Origin: an uncultured Clostridia bacterium
Lineage (GTDB): Bacteria; Bacillota; Clostridia; Christensenellales; DTU072
Direction: 5' to 3'
DNA length: 64,000 nt
NCBI GenBank assembly: GCA_934274515.1
Contig: CAKQTC010000009.1
Location: 1 to 64,000, forward strand
A program made the position numbers and the translations under genes. A model generated the notes under the pieces. That model saw nothing but the letters and a program-made list of their open reading frames with translations. It made no database searches and was not told the origin of the DNA. Below are positions 1 to 8,148 of the stretch, piece after piece (position 1 is the first letter of the stretch; the number at the start of each line of letters is the position of its first letter).

Positions 1-240
1 TTACTTTGCACGATTACAGGATGCAACGTCACGTTGCCGACAGAAAAAGCATTTCTTCTCCGACTTACTTTGCACGATTACAGGATGCAACGTCACGTTG
101 CCGACAGAAAAAGCATTTCTTCTCCGACTTACTTTGCACGATTACAGGATGCAACGTCACGTTGCCGACAGAGAAAGCATTTCTTCTCCGACTTGCCTAT
201 GCTCGATTACAGGATGCAACGTCACGTTGCCGCTAGACCC
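1..240. repeat. 64-bp tandem repeat array, 3.7 copies, cut by left edge
   Basis: Copies begin at 1, 65, 129 and 193. The first three differ by a single base or so; the fourth diverges at its start and breaks off near 235. Each unit carries the inverted repeat GCAACGT-C-ACGTTGC, so each copy could form a small hairpin. There are no unique spacers, so this is not CRISPR. Plus-strand open frames across it are a by-product of the periodicity and I do not call them genes. The array lies just beyond the 3' end of the ABC exporter operon and probably continues to the left. Confidence 0.9.
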
Positions 241-279
241 TTCGACGTTGCTCGGGGTGACGATACTAATGAGGAAGGC

Positions 280-2289
280 TTATTCGAGTTCGACTGCGCC
301 GGTGTACAGTGCGTAGTACGTTCCTTTAAGCGCGATTAGTTGTTCGTGACTGCCGCGTTCGATTACTCTGCCTTTGTCGAGAACCATTATGGTATCGGCG
401 TTTCTTACCGTACTTAGTCTATGCGCTATGATAAAGACCGTTCTTCCTTTCATAAGTCTGTCCGTGCCTTCTTGGACGAGAAGTTCGGTTCTCGTATCTA
501 TCGACGAAGTTGCTTCGTCCATTATCATTACGGGCGCGTCCGCCACCGCGGCTCTCGCTATGGCGAGCAGTTGGCGTTGTCCTTGCGACAGGTTCGTTCC
601 GTCGTTTGTCAACATCGTGTTATACCCTTCGGGTAATCTTGTGATAAAGTCGTGTGCGTTTGCGATTTTTGCGGCGTTATACACGTCTTCGTCGGTTGCT
701 TCGAGTCTGCCGTAACGGATATTTTCCATTATCGTCCCCGTAAACAAACTCGTATCCTGCAAAACCATACCGAGCGAGCGGCGCAAGTCCGCTTTTTTGA
801 TTTTGTTTATGTTTATCCCGTCGTATCTTATTTTCCCGTCCGCTATGTCGTAAAAACGGTTAAGCAAGTTGGTTATCGTTGTTTTCCCCGCTCCCGTCGC
901 GCCTACAAACGCGTATTTTTCGCCGGGTTTTGCGTGTAGCGACACGTCGTGCAGGACTATTTTTTCGGGAACGTATCCAAAATCCACGTCGTGCATTTCT
1001 ATATCGCCTTTTAACGGCGCGTAAGTAATCGTGCCTTCCGCCTTATGCGGGTGTTTCCACGCCCAAAGTCCCGTCCGTTCGGTCGTTTCGGTAAGTTCTC
1101 CGTTGTCGTCGTATTTCGCGTTTACGAGCGTAACGTAGCCGTTGTCCTGTTCCGGTTGTTCGTCCATAAGAGCGAATATTCTTTGCGCGCCTGCAAGCGC
1201 CATAACGACGGCGTTAAGTTGTTGCGACACTTGTCCTATTTGTATGGAAAATTGTCTACCCATGGTAAGGAAACCTACGACGACGGGGATTATTGCGGAC
1301 GCAGTTTTCGATATGCCGTTAAGCCCGACGTTTATTCCGTCGTACACGATTATAAGCGACCCGACGAACGCAAGGCAAACGTACATAATATTGCCCACGT
1401 TGCCGAGTATCGGCATAAGCATATTAGCGTAAGTGTGCGCTTTTTTCGACGCTTCGAAAAGTTCTTCGTTTACCTTGTCGAACTCTTTTTCGGTTTCCCG
1501 TTCGTGGTTAAACACCTTTATGACTTTCTGACCGTGCATGGTTTCTTCCATAAACCCTTCGGCTTTTGCGGTCGTTTTTTGCTGTGCGATAAAGTATTTT
1601 GCGCTCCGTCCGCCTACGTTTTTCGCAACGAACAGCATTATTACGGTGAACGCGATAACGATGAGCATAAGCCACAAACTGTAATAAATCATTATTACGA
1701 ATATCACCGACACCATAATAAGCGAGTTAAACACCGCGGGTACGGACTGACTTACCATTTCTCTTATTGCGTCTATGTCGTTGGTGTAATAACTCATTAT
1801 GTCGCCGTGCGTGTGCGTGTCGAAATATTTAATCGGCAAATTTTGCATACCGTTAAACATCTTCTTACGCATATCGTCAAGGAATTTTTGCGTAACTATT
1901 CCCATCGTACGGCTTTTTAAGTACTGCGCGATTATACCGAGAAAATATATCAACGCCATTACCGAAACGCCTATTATCAACGACTTGATTATCTCGTCTT
2001 TTACTTTGCCGGAATCGAGTAACGTGCTTGTCATATTAATGATGTATATACTCGCTCCGCTCGTCGCTATCGCCGCGAGCACAAGACAAACCGCGACTAA
2101 AATCAACTGCTTTTTGTTCGACGCGAAAAGTTCTTTCATTATCCTGCCGAACGTCGCTCTCGCTTCCGACATACTCATCATCTTTCTTTTCGACGTTATG
2201 CCTTTGCCGTTGTCGGGCTTGTTCGCTTTATTATCCTTGTTCGCCTTAATGACGTTGTTCTTCTTTTCGGAAGTTTTTACCGCGTCCAT
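280..2289 (-). CDS. ABC exporter subunit with canonical ATPase site (heterodimer half)
   Basis: A 669-residue fused membrane/ATPase half-transporter of the multidrug/lipid exporter type. A charged Lys/Asn-rich N-terminus (about 1-45) precedes a six-helix membrane domain (about 60-350) and a nucleotide-binding domain (about 435-669). Visible motifs are Walker A GATGAGKTT, a slightly unusual signature LSQGQ, Walker B MIMDEATSS with the catalytic Glu, and the switch His in IAHRLST. It starts 1 bp after the stop of the partner gene at 2291-4111 and is the last gene of a MarR-led operon. The partner has a degenerate catalytic site, so the two most likely form one heterodimeric exporter. The substrate is unknown; drug or peptide efflux is an inference from the MarR gene. 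Confidence 0.93.
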   Translation of the reverse strand: MDAVKTSEKKNNVIKANKDNKANKPDNGKGITSKRKMMSMSEARATFGRIMKELFASNKKQLILVAVCLVLAAIATSGASIYIINMTSTLLDSGKVKDEIIKSLIIGVSVMALIYFLGIIAQYLKSRTMGIVTQKFLDDMRKKMFNGMQNLPIKYFDTHTHGDIMSYYTNDIDAIREMVSQSVPAVFNSLIMVSVIFVIMIYYSLWLMLIVIAFTVIMLFVAKNVGGRSAKYFIAQQKTTAKAEGFMEETMHGQKVIKVFNHERETEKEFDKVNEELFEASKKAHTYANMLMPILGNVGNIMYVCLAFVGSLIIVYDGINVGLNGISKTASAIIPVVVGFLTMGRQFSIQIGQVSQQLNAVVMALAGAQRIFALMDEQPEQDNGYVTLVNAKYDDNGELTETTERTGLWAWKHPHKAEGTITYAPLKGDIEMHDVDFGYVPEKIVLHDVSLHAKPGEKYAFVGATGAGKTTITNLLNRFYDIADGKIRYDGININKIKKADLRRSLGMVLQDTSLFTGTIMENIRYGRLEATDEDVYNAAKIANAHDFITRLPEGYNTMLTNDGTNLSQGQRQLLAIARAAVADAPVMIMDEATSSIDTRTELLVQEGTDRLMKGRTVFIIAHRLSTVRNADTIMVLDKGRVIERGSHEQLIALKGTYYALYTGAVELE

Positions 2290-2290
2290 C

Positions 2291-4111
2291 TTACGCCTCC
2301 TCCTTAATTTGAGAATCGTACACTTCTTTATAAATAACGCTCTTTTTCATAAGTTCTTCGTGCGTACCGACGTCGACTATCTTTCCGCCGTCCATTACGA
2401 CTATCTTATCCGCATCCATTACCGACGCTATTCTCTGCGCTATAATCAACTTGGTTATATGCGGTATCTGCTCGCGAAACGCTTTGCGAATTTCCGCGTC
2501 CGTTCGCGTATCGACCGCGCTCGTAGAGTCGTCCAAAATAAGGATTTTGGGGTCTTTAAGTAACGCTCTTGCGATACACAAACGCTGTCTTTGACCACCG
2601 CTGACGTTCGTTCCGCCTTGTTCGACGTAAGTGTCGTAACCGTCGGGAAAACTCTCGATAAACCCGTCTGCACAGGCTAAAGTCGCGGCGTGTTTTATCT
2701 GTTCGTCGGTGGCGTCTTTATTTCCCCAACGCAGGTTCTCTTTTATCGTGCCGCTAAAAAGAAGATTCTTTTGAAGCACCATGGATACCGCGTCTCTCAG
2801 CGCCGTTACGTCGTACTCTTTTACGTCTTTTCCTCCCACGAAAACTCTGCCTTCCGTTGCGTCGTAGAGTCTTGGAATAAGTTGCACTAGACTTGTTTTC
2901 GCCGAACCCGTGCCGCCTAGGATGCCCACCGTTTCGCCGCTTTTTATGGAAAGATTAATCCCTTCGAGCGCGTTTGCCTGCGCCTTGTCGGAGTATTTGA
3001 AACTCACGTTGTCGAACACGATACTGCCGTCGGCTACCGCCTTTATCGCGTTTTCGGGCGAAGTTATGGTGCTTTTTTCTTCAAGCACTTCGTAAAGCCT
3101 TTTCGACGATTCGACAGCCATCGTACACATTACGAATATCATAGACAACATCATAAGCGAGGAAAGCGTTTGCATCGAGTACGTTATCAGACTCGTAAGT
3201 TCCCCTATCTGTATTTGGTCGCCCATCGGGTGGATTTCCCCGATAATGATAAGTCCGCCTACGAAAATAACGGTTAGCATAACTATATACATTACGCCCA
3301 TCATAAGCGGATTCGACAAAGCGATTATCTTCTCCGCCTTGGTAAAATCGTTTTTTATGTCTTCGCTCGCCGCGGCAAACTTCTTCTTTTCGTAGTCTTC
3401 TCTTACGTACGCTTTAACTACGCGCATCGCTTTGACGTTTTCTTGAACCGACTCGTTCATCTTGTCGTATTTTTTGAAAACTTTGTTAAAAATCGGTATA
3501 ACTTTCGCAAAAATGAATATTCCGCCGAAAAGCATTACCAACATAAGTCCTAAACTTATAAGCGATATGCTCACGCTTATTTGGAAAGACATCACGAGAG
3601 ATATGATGAGCATAAGCGGCGAACGTATGCCTACTCTTATGAGCATCATATATGCGTTTTGCACGTTGGTTATGTCCGTGGTCAGCCTTGTAACCAGCCC
3701 GGGCGCGCTGAACTTGTCGATATTCGCGAAAGAAAACGTTTGAACGTTGTAGTAGACGTCTTTACGAAGATTTTTGGCAAACCCCGCGCTCGCCGTCGCA
3801 ACGGTCTTTCCAGCCATCGCTCCGCAGAACAAACTTAAAAACGCCAAAATTATGAGTATAACGCCTTGAAAAATAATCGAATGTAACGCGCTGCCGTTTG
3901 CAAGCGTCATCATCCCTTCTTCTATATAGTTTATAATGCCCACGCTCCGCGACGGCGTTCCGTCGATACGCTGTATCGTGTTTATCATACTCGAAGTAAA
4001 CAGCGGTAACGCACATTCTATGAGAACTTCAAACACGATAAGTATGGGCGTCAGCACGCTTTCTTTTTTGTACTCACGTACGCATTTACTTAACCTTTTT
4101 ATTATTTTCAT
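2291..4111 (-). CDS. ABC exporter subunit with degenerate ATPase site (heterodimer half)
   Basis: A 606-residue half-transporter: membrane domain about 15-320, nucleotide-binding domain about 360-606. The ATP site is visibly degenerate. Walker A reads GGTGSAKTS (Ala for the usual Gly before Lys), the catalytic Glu after Walker B is Asp (LILDDSTSA), and the switch His is Gln (IAQRIAS). The signature VSGGQ is intact. Heterodimeric bacterial exporters such as TM287/288 and BmrCD show this pattern, with one catalytic and one non-hydrolysing site. It lies between the MarR regulator and the canonical half at 280-2289, in the same operon. Confidence 0.93.
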   Translation of the reverse strand: MKIIKRLSKCVREYKKESVLTPILIVFEVLIECALPLFTSSMINTIQRIDGTPSRSVGIINYIEEGMMTLANGSALHSIIFQGVILIILAFLSLFCGAMAGKTVATASAGFAKNLRKDVYYNVQTFSFANIDKFSAPGLVTRLTTDITNVQNAYMMLIRVGIRSPLMLIISLVMSFQISVSISLISLGLMLVMLFGGIFIFAKVIPIFNKVFKKYDKMNESVQENVKAMRVVKAYVREDYEKKKFAAASEDIKNDFTKAEKIIALSNPLMMGVMYIVMLTVIFVGGLIIIGEIHPMGDQIQIGELTSLITYSMQTLSSLMMLSMIFVMCTMAVESSKRLYEVLEEKSTITSPENAIKAVADGSIVFDNVSFKYSDKAQANALEGINLSIKSGETVGILGGTGSAKTSLVQLIPRLYDATEGRVFVGGKDVKEYDVTALRDAVSMVLQKNLLFSGTIKENLRWGNKDATDEQIKHAATLACADGFIESFPDGYDTYVEQGGTNVSGGQRQRLCIARALLKDPKILILDDSTSAVDTRTDAEIRKAFREQIPHITKLIIAQRIASVMDADKIVVMDGGKIVDVGTHEELMKKSVIYKEVYDSQIKEEA

Positions 4112-4187
4112 TATTCCTTTTCCTTTTTTCCCCGTTTATTTACGTCGTTGCTTATCAGTTAATATATACGCCGCTATCGGTTACACG

Positions 4188-4631
4188 CTACTCTTTTTCT
4201 TCCGAAAATAAAAGTTTTCGCAAAAGTGCGGTCATCGTCTTTTTTTCTTCGTCGGTAAGTACGCCCGTCGCTTTCTCGTCAATATCGGTAAGCATCTCCC
4301 GTATCCTGTTCGCTTTCTCGTCGCCCTTATCGGTAAGCGTAAGGAAATATTCGCGCCCGTCGCACGGATTCGACTTCTTTTCGATTAAACCGTTTTTTAC
4401 CATATTGTTTATAAGACTAGATACGGACGACCCTTTTATTTTCATAATAGACCGAACCGATTTAAGATTAACGTCCTTGTCCGCGTTCTCTCGAAGAAAC
4501 CCCAAAACAAGCATCTGCGGAAAACTAATCCCTTCCCGTCCGAGCGTTTCTTCCTTGGCAAGAAACATTTTATGATTAACTTCGTGCAAAAGACACACAA
4601 GCGAATTATATCTCTCTTCCGACGCCGTCAT
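4188..4631 (-). CDS. MarR-family transcriptional regulator
   Basis: 147 residues, the usual MarR length. The winged-helix core runs from about residue 30 to 110; a recognition-helix-like SIMKIKGSSVSSLINNMVKNG stretch is followed by a wing containing CDGREYFLTLTDKG. The start is supported by a GGAGG site just upstream. It is the first gene of an operon with the two ABC exporter halves. The TTAG-N4-CTAA palindrome between promoter and start codon is a typical MarR operator, so it probably represses itself and the exporter until a ligand binds. The ligand is unknown. Confidence 0.92.
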   Translation of the reverse strand: MTASEERYNSLVCLLHEVNHKMFLAKEETLGREGISFPQMLVLGFLRENADKDVNLKSVRSIMKIKGSSVSSLINNMVKNGLIEKKSNPCDGREYFLTLTDKGDEKANRIREMLTDIDEKATGVLTDEEKKTMTALLRKLLFSEEKE

Positions 4632-4650
4632 CTGTCCTCCGTAAAAATAA

Positions 4651-4707
4651 TTAGGTATCTAACTTTTTTGCTTTCACTGTTATATCATATCGATTTTTTA
4701 ATGTCAA
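4651..4707 (-). promoter_or_regulatory. marR-ABC operon promoter with MarR-type operator
   Basis: On the minus strand TTGACA (4702-4707) and TATAAC (4679-4684) are 17 bp apart. Downstream, at 4651-4662, lies TTAGRTAYCTAA-type dyad symmetry (TTAG/CTAA arms with a 4-bp centre) between the predicted start of transcription and the marR ribosome site. A repressor there would block the operon. Confidence 0.8.
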
Positions 4708-4814
4708 CCAAAAATTCACGGACGCGCGGATTAAGTCGCATTTTTTTCGATGATTAATAATTCGTTTAAGGACACGAAACCTCCTCGCCAATCTTTTAAC
4801 GTCGAAAACCTTAC

Positions 4815-4850
4815 AAAAAAAAAACGCTTCGCAAAGGAAGGCGTTTTCTT
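4815..4850 (-). terminator. Rho-independent terminator for the lipoprotein cluster
   Basis: A stem of AAAACGC(TTC)/(GAAG)GCGTTTT with a short loop; read on the minus strand it is followed by a run of ten T. It lies downstream of the small ORF 4895-5068 and the lipoprotein genes. The T-rich opposite flank could let it work in both directions. Confidence 0.75.
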
Positions 4851-4894
4851 TTACTCCGATTATTCGGAACTAATCGTCGCTTTTTGCTAAAAGA

Positions 4895-5068
4895 TTAGAA
4901 AAAATCAGCATATTTTACGAAAAGTTCGTTGATTTGCCCAATCGTAATTAAACCTTTCCCTATAGCAACTTTAAGATATTGACCGTTAAATGCGTTAAAA
5001 ACGTATTCGGGAACGGGATCGCTGTCTATAAACAGTATAGGCGCAACGTCAAACGATCCGCTAAACAT
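4895..5068 (-). CDS. Small ORF with lipoprotein-family motif, probably a gene remnant
   Basis: 57 codons, beginning 20 bp after the stop of the lipoprotein at 5089-5544 and without a clear ribosome site. The second half, with YLKVAIGKGLITIGQINELF, matches the pattern of both neighbouring lipoproteins (Y-x-L-x2-A-Y-x2-G/K-L-L/I-T-x-x-D/Q-L/I-E). There is no signal peptide. It may be a degraded third member of the family or a small translated protein; the sequence does not decide. Confidence 0.4.
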   Translation of the reverse strand: MFSGSFDVAPILFIDSDPVPEYVFNAFNGQYLKVAIGKGLITIGQINELFVKYADFF

Positions 5069-5088
5069 ATTCCATACAGGCTAAACAC

Positions 5089-5544
5089 TTATTTGTCGTT
5101 TTCGACCCAAATTTCTATTCTGTGACCTTCAAAATACACGCCGTCTATCGTGTACTTAGGGAATTCAAGCGTTTTGCCAAATCCTTTAACGGATAATTCG
5201 ACCGCAACGCATTTGCCGTACGTTCCGAAATATTCGTCAATTTTCACGTCGCTTTTTTTGACGGATTTTGTCCCGGGTAAACTATTCATAACGAACGCTT
5301 TGCTTTCTTTTACTTTTTTGGCAACTTTCTCGTCTAACTTCGGACGCTCGCTTTCCGGGACTTCATTATAAAACTCGTTACAAAAACGCGCTATTTTTTC
5401 CAAATCGCTTTTTGAAAGTAATTTATTCTCGTACGCTTCTTCCAAATCGTAAAAGTTGCCAAAACTTTTCGGATTGCAACCTAAAAGCAAGCAAGGCAAG
5501 GCAAGACAAAAAATTAAAATCAAGACAGTAACTTTTTTTTGCAT
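5089..5544 (-). CDS. Small lipoprotein, paralogue C
   Basis: 151 residues. The signal peptide (residues 1-22) ends in the lipobox LLLGC, so the mature protein should be lipid-anchored at Cys23. The first 23 residues are identical to those of the protein at 6578-7006, and the DNA from inside this signal peptide back through the 5' region is identical over 102 bp. The mature parts diverged strongly but share the motif Y-x-L-x2-A-Y...DLE-x-IAR and a later YFGTYGKCVAVE (against YYGTIGKVVLVE). Function unknown; an extracytoplasmic lipoprotein is all that can be said. Confidence 0.8.
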   Translation of the reverse strand: MQKKVTVLILIFCLALPCLLLGCNPKSFGNFYDLEEAYENKLLSKSDLEKIARFCNEFYNEVPESERPKLDEKVAKKVKESKAFVMNSLPGTKSVKKSDVKIDEYFGTYGKCVAVELSVKGFGKTLEFPKYTIDGVYFEGHRIEIWVENDK

Positions 5545-5581
5545 AATTTCTCCTTATAAATCGATAATTCTGTTGGTTGGT
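5480..5581. repeat. 102-bp perfect direct repeat, copy 1
   Basis: Identical to 6942-7043 over 102 bp. On the minus strand it covers part of the 5' untranslated region, the ribosome site, the start codon and the signal-peptide codons of the lipoprotein at 5089-5544. Identity stops right after the lipobox codons. Confidence 0.95.
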
Positions 5582-5605
5582 TAGGTTAAGTTTCTGCGGA
5601 CTTAT

Positions 5606-5835
5606 TTACAGTTTTTTTTCATCATCTCCGTAAAAAAACTTTATTTCGTTCGTCGGCGAATACGTATTATCGTTATTTTCGTTCTTCCCCTGTTCGATTA
5701 TTTCTTCGTCCAATGCATATGCGGTTCGTTGTGTTATCGCTATGCTATTAACGCCTGCAATAACAACGACAAGTAATATGAAAATAATCCCGAATAAATA
5801 TGTGTTTTTTTGAGTAAATTAAATTTCGTCTTCAT
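5606..5835 (-). pseudogene. Single-TM small protein, reading frame broken at an A7 run
   Basis: The ATG at 5833-5835 overlaps the end of the upstream lipoprotein and opens MKTKFNLLKK. At a run of seven A (minus strand, 5805-5811) the frame closes after about 20 more codons. A -1 shift there continues into a long open frame reading NTYLFGIIFILLVVVIAG, a clear membrane helix, then an acidic Asn/Glu-rich tail ending in DDEKKL, with the stop at 5606-5608. The full span of 230 bp is exactly one base short of 77 codons. So this is a one-base deletion, an assembly error in the homopolymer, or slippage on A7. The restored product would be a 76-residue membrane-anchored protein. Confidence 0.6.
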
Positions 5836-6562
5836 AATGCCAATTCCCTCTTTCCGATAAATTTGCACCGGATTTTCCATAAAAACTAATATAAATAAAA
5901 GGTTTTTTATCTTTCTCAAATTCATTTGAAAGAACGAACTCTTCCATGGAAACAAGATTGAGATACTTCTCGCCGCGCTTAACCGCAGGAACGTAGCGAT
6001 ATTCTTCCATCGGTAGAACGTATTTTTTTTCGTTTTGCACGTTTGCCGCCTTGTACGGGGAAGAATGATATACGATTATACCTTTTTCGTCGGATTCGTA
6101 CCATTTCATCGACTCGGGAACATAATTGTCTCTAACCGTAACCTTTTCTTTGTTTTTCCACGTTTTCCCTTCAAACTCTTGCGGCTGAGTATCGGATATT
6201 CTATATCTCGAAAAAACGTGTGATTTCGGACATTTTCCGACCCCATTTTGTTTATACATTTTCGTCCTTATCAACAAATTAGGTTTTTCCGCTAATACGT
6301 ACAGAAAACCGCACGGCTCGAATTCGACAAGATAATAAAGCACATTATCGTCTTTATCGTATAACGGATATACCGCAAAATCGGTAAATTCGCCGTCGCC
6401 TATGTATTTTTCTCGCACGATTTTCTTAATCCTGTCGACGTGTTGCGCCGTGGAATATCTCGCCGGATCGTCGTAGTAAATCAACGCTTTGCACGCGCTT
6501 AGCGTAAAAACCGAAGAAATCAGCAAAAACATTAAAATAGCGACTATTCTTTTTCTTCTCAT
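5819..6562 (-). CDS. Lipoprotein of unknown function
   Basis: 247 residues. The N-terminal signal peptide MRRKRIVAILMFLLISSVFT ends in the lipobox LSAC (Cys24). The mature part is soluble, rich in Tyr and Lys, with no domain I recognise. A GGAGG site lies a few bases before the ATG. It follows the lipoprotein at 6578-7006 after 15 bp and overlaps the frameshifted small membrane-protein gene by 17 bp, so the three are probably co-transcribed from the promoter at 7125-7154. Confidence 0.8.
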   Translation of the reverse strand: MRRKRIVAILMFLLISSVFTLSACKALIYYDDPARYSTAQHVDRIKKIVREKYIGDGEFTDFAVYPLYDKDDNVLYYLVEFEPCGFLYVLAEKPNLLIRTKMYKQNGVGKCPKSHVFSRYRISDTQPQEFEGKTWKNKEKVTVRDNYVPESMKWYESDEKGIIVYHSSPYKAANVQNEKKYVLPMEEYRYVPAVKRGEKYLNLVSMEEFVLSNEFEKDKKPFIYISFYGKSGANLSERGNWHYEDEI

Positions 6563-6577
6563 AATTACCTCCTTACT

Positions 6578-7006
6578 TTAATCCCAAACGAAAACTTTCA
6601 ATTGATAATATTTATCACTGCTTAACTCTACTCCACCTATTTTTCTCGGTAGTATGGACTCGATAGGCCACCAATAATGAGTGTCGCATTCTACCAAAAC
6701 TACTTTTCCGATCGTTCCGTAATAAGTCAAACTAAACTCTTCCGGTTTTGCTTTTGCGCCCTTTTGCGTTTGATTTACTTCGTAGGCAAAACTTTCTTTA
6801 ATCGCTTTTTCCGTTTTTTCGTCGAGCGGCACCTCGGACGGTTCTAATCTAGCAATTATTTCAAGGTCGTTTACCGTTAAAATCCCTGCGTCGTATGCGC
6901 TTTGCAAAGAATACCTTTCACCGTATTTTTTCGGACTACAGCCTAAAAGCAAGCAAGGCAAGGCAAGACAAAAAATTAAAATCAAGACAGTAACTTTTTT
7001 TTGCAT
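6578..7006 (-). CDS. Small lipoprotein, paralogue A
   Basis: 142 residues, with signal peptide and lipobox LLLGC identical to the protein at 5089-5544. The mature part holds the shared motif Y-S-L-Q-S-A-Y...G-I-L-T...D-L-E-I-I-A-R-L and YYGTIGKVVLVE. First gene of the lipoprotein cluster, transcribed from a near-consensus promoter about 120 bp upstream. Function unknown; two diverged paralogues with an identical 5' cassette suggest recombination between them. Confidence 0.82.
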   Translation of the reverse strand: MQKKVTVLILIFCLALPCLLLGCSPKKYGERYSLQSAYDAGILTVNDLEIIARLEPSEVPLDEKTEKAIKESFAYEVNQTQKGAKAKPEEFSLTYYGTIGKVVLVECDTHYWWPIESILPRKIGGVELSSDKYYQLKVFVWD

Positions 7007-7043
7007 AATTTCTCCTTATAAATCGATAATTCTGTTGGTTGGT
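6942..7043. repeat. 102-bp perfect direct repeat, copy 2
   Basis: Second copy of the cassette at 5480-5581, here at the 5' end of the lipoprotein at 6578-7006. It spans the leader, ribosome site and signal-peptide codons. Confidence 0.95.
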
Positions 7044-7124
7044 CGGGTTAAGTTTTTGCGGATGAATTCGATATTTTTCTTCATTGTCCGCATATGAAAA
7101 AATTCATTTTTTTATTACTAACAT

Positions 7125-7154
7125 ATTATATCATCGTAGAGAAAAAATTGTCAA
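7125..7154 (-). promoter_or_regulatory. Sigma-A-type promoter of the lipoprotein cluster
   Basis: Minus-strand TTGACA (7149-7154) and TATAAT (7125-7130), both perfect, separated by 18 bp. It drives the gene at 6578-7006 through a leader of roughly 110 nt that contains the duplicated cassette. The promoter itself is outside the repeat, so copy C has no duplicate of it. Confidence 0.85.
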
Positions 7155-7200
7155 TAGCGCATAAAAACAGGCGCGTTTGCGTAGTTTTTTTGAAAAACGA

Positions 7201-7228
7201 AAAAAAACCGTCGCAAGCAACGGTTTAA
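7201..7228 (-). terminator. Terminator of the amidase gene
   Basis: AAACCGT stem with an 8-nt loop and ACGGTTT, followed on the minus strand by a run of T. It lies about 27 bp beyond the stop of the gene at 7255-7947. Confidence 0.8.
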
Positions 7229-7254
7229 TTTTTTCGCGCTTTATATAAAAAAAG

Positions 7255-7947
7255 TTATTGCTCGAAGTAAGCGACGACGCCGTCATAAATCGTATACACG
7301 AGTTTATTTAAGTAATCGTCCGAACGTAGCAGTGCTTCGTCTTCCGCGTTCGACAAAAAACCGCACTCCACGATAACAGACGGCGAACGGGTAAGGTTAA
7401 GCATATAATAATCGCCGCTCAGCGCGTCGTATGTCCTGCCCGTGTAGACGGAATTAAGCCCGTTTATCGATTTTTGCAGAATATCCGCAAGAGTTTTTCC
7501 TTCTATGCTGAATTTATTATAAAACACCTGTGCTCCGCGCCTGTCGGACGACGGAAATTTGTTGCAATGCACGCTTAAAAGCATATCGGGGCAAGCCTTT
7601 TCCACTGTCGCTTTTCTTTTACGGAAGTCTTCCTGTTTGAATGAACCCGTTTCGTCTGCGCCTTGGTCGGTCGTACGCGTCATAACGACGAAAAAGCCGC
7701 CTTCTTCGAGTTGTTTTTTGAGCATCTCGGCGATTTTTAGGTTTACTTCCGATTCTTTCGTACCGTTTTTACTTACCACGCCTTTGTCGCTGCCGCCGTG
7801 TCCCGCGTCAATGACTATTACTTTTTGCCCTACGCTTGCCGTCTTATCCGCGCTAAACGCGACTGCGCAAATTATCGCCGCCGCTATCAAAAACACGACT
7901 GTCGCGGCTATCAAAATTATCGTCTTTTTCTTTACAACTATAAACAT
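7255..7947 (-). CDS. N-acetylmuramoyl-L-alanine amidase, CwlD-like (Amidase_3)
   Basis: 230 residues. One N-terminal membrane anchor (about 8-30) is followed by an Amidase_3 domain (about 40-228). Zinc and catalytic residues are visible in order: IDAGHGG, the Glu of KESEVNLKIA, LSVHCNKF, and ECGFLSN near the end. Enzymes of this family cleave the amide between MurNAc and L-Ala. CwlD-type members act at the outer face of the membrane in spore-cortex muramic-lactam formation. Whether this organism sporulates cannot be judged here, so a general wall amidase role is also possible. Monocistronic by appearance, with its own terminator. Confidence 0.88.
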   Translation of the reverse strand: MFIVVKKKTIILIAATVVFLIAAAIICAVAFSADKTASVGQKVIVIDAGHGGSDKGVVSKNGTKESEVNLKIAEMLKKQLEEGGFFVVMTRTTDQGADETGSFKQEDFRKRKATVEKACPDMLLSVHCNKFPSSDRRGAQVFYNKFSIEGKTLADILQKSINGLNSVYTGRTYDALSGDYYMLNLTRSPSVIVECGFLSNAEDEALLRSDDYLNKLVYTIYDGVVAYFEQ

Positions 7948-8148
7948 TCTCTTACCTCCGTTTTTCGCGTTTTTTTCTCATTTTTTACCCGTCACGTTTA
8001 CTCGCCGTTTTCGTCGTCGATTTTTAAGTAGATTTTCAGATTTATGCTTATGTTTTTCTTTCTCCGTTTCTTCGCAAACTATTCGTTAAGGTACCCTTTA
8101 ATGCGTCGAAAACGCTTTTTTGCGTTTCGTTTACACTTCTCCACCGAG

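Noticed and set aside
1..240. CRISPR array
   Set aside because: Copies are contiguous with no unique spacers, and no cas genes are near.
6..339. Overlapping plus-strand open frames across the left repeats
   Set aside because: They arise from the 64-bp period, have no ribosome site, and all three frames stay open in the same way.
1045..1920. 291-codon plus-strand frame
   Set aside because: Lies entirely antisense to the ABC transporter; low-complexity Arg/Tyr/His composition of a shadow frame.
5740..5955. 71-codon frame spanning the end of the lipoprotein and beyond
   Set aside because: Its first half is a shadow of the lipoprotein gene; only the part from the ATG at 5835 is meaningful and is described as the frameshifted gene.
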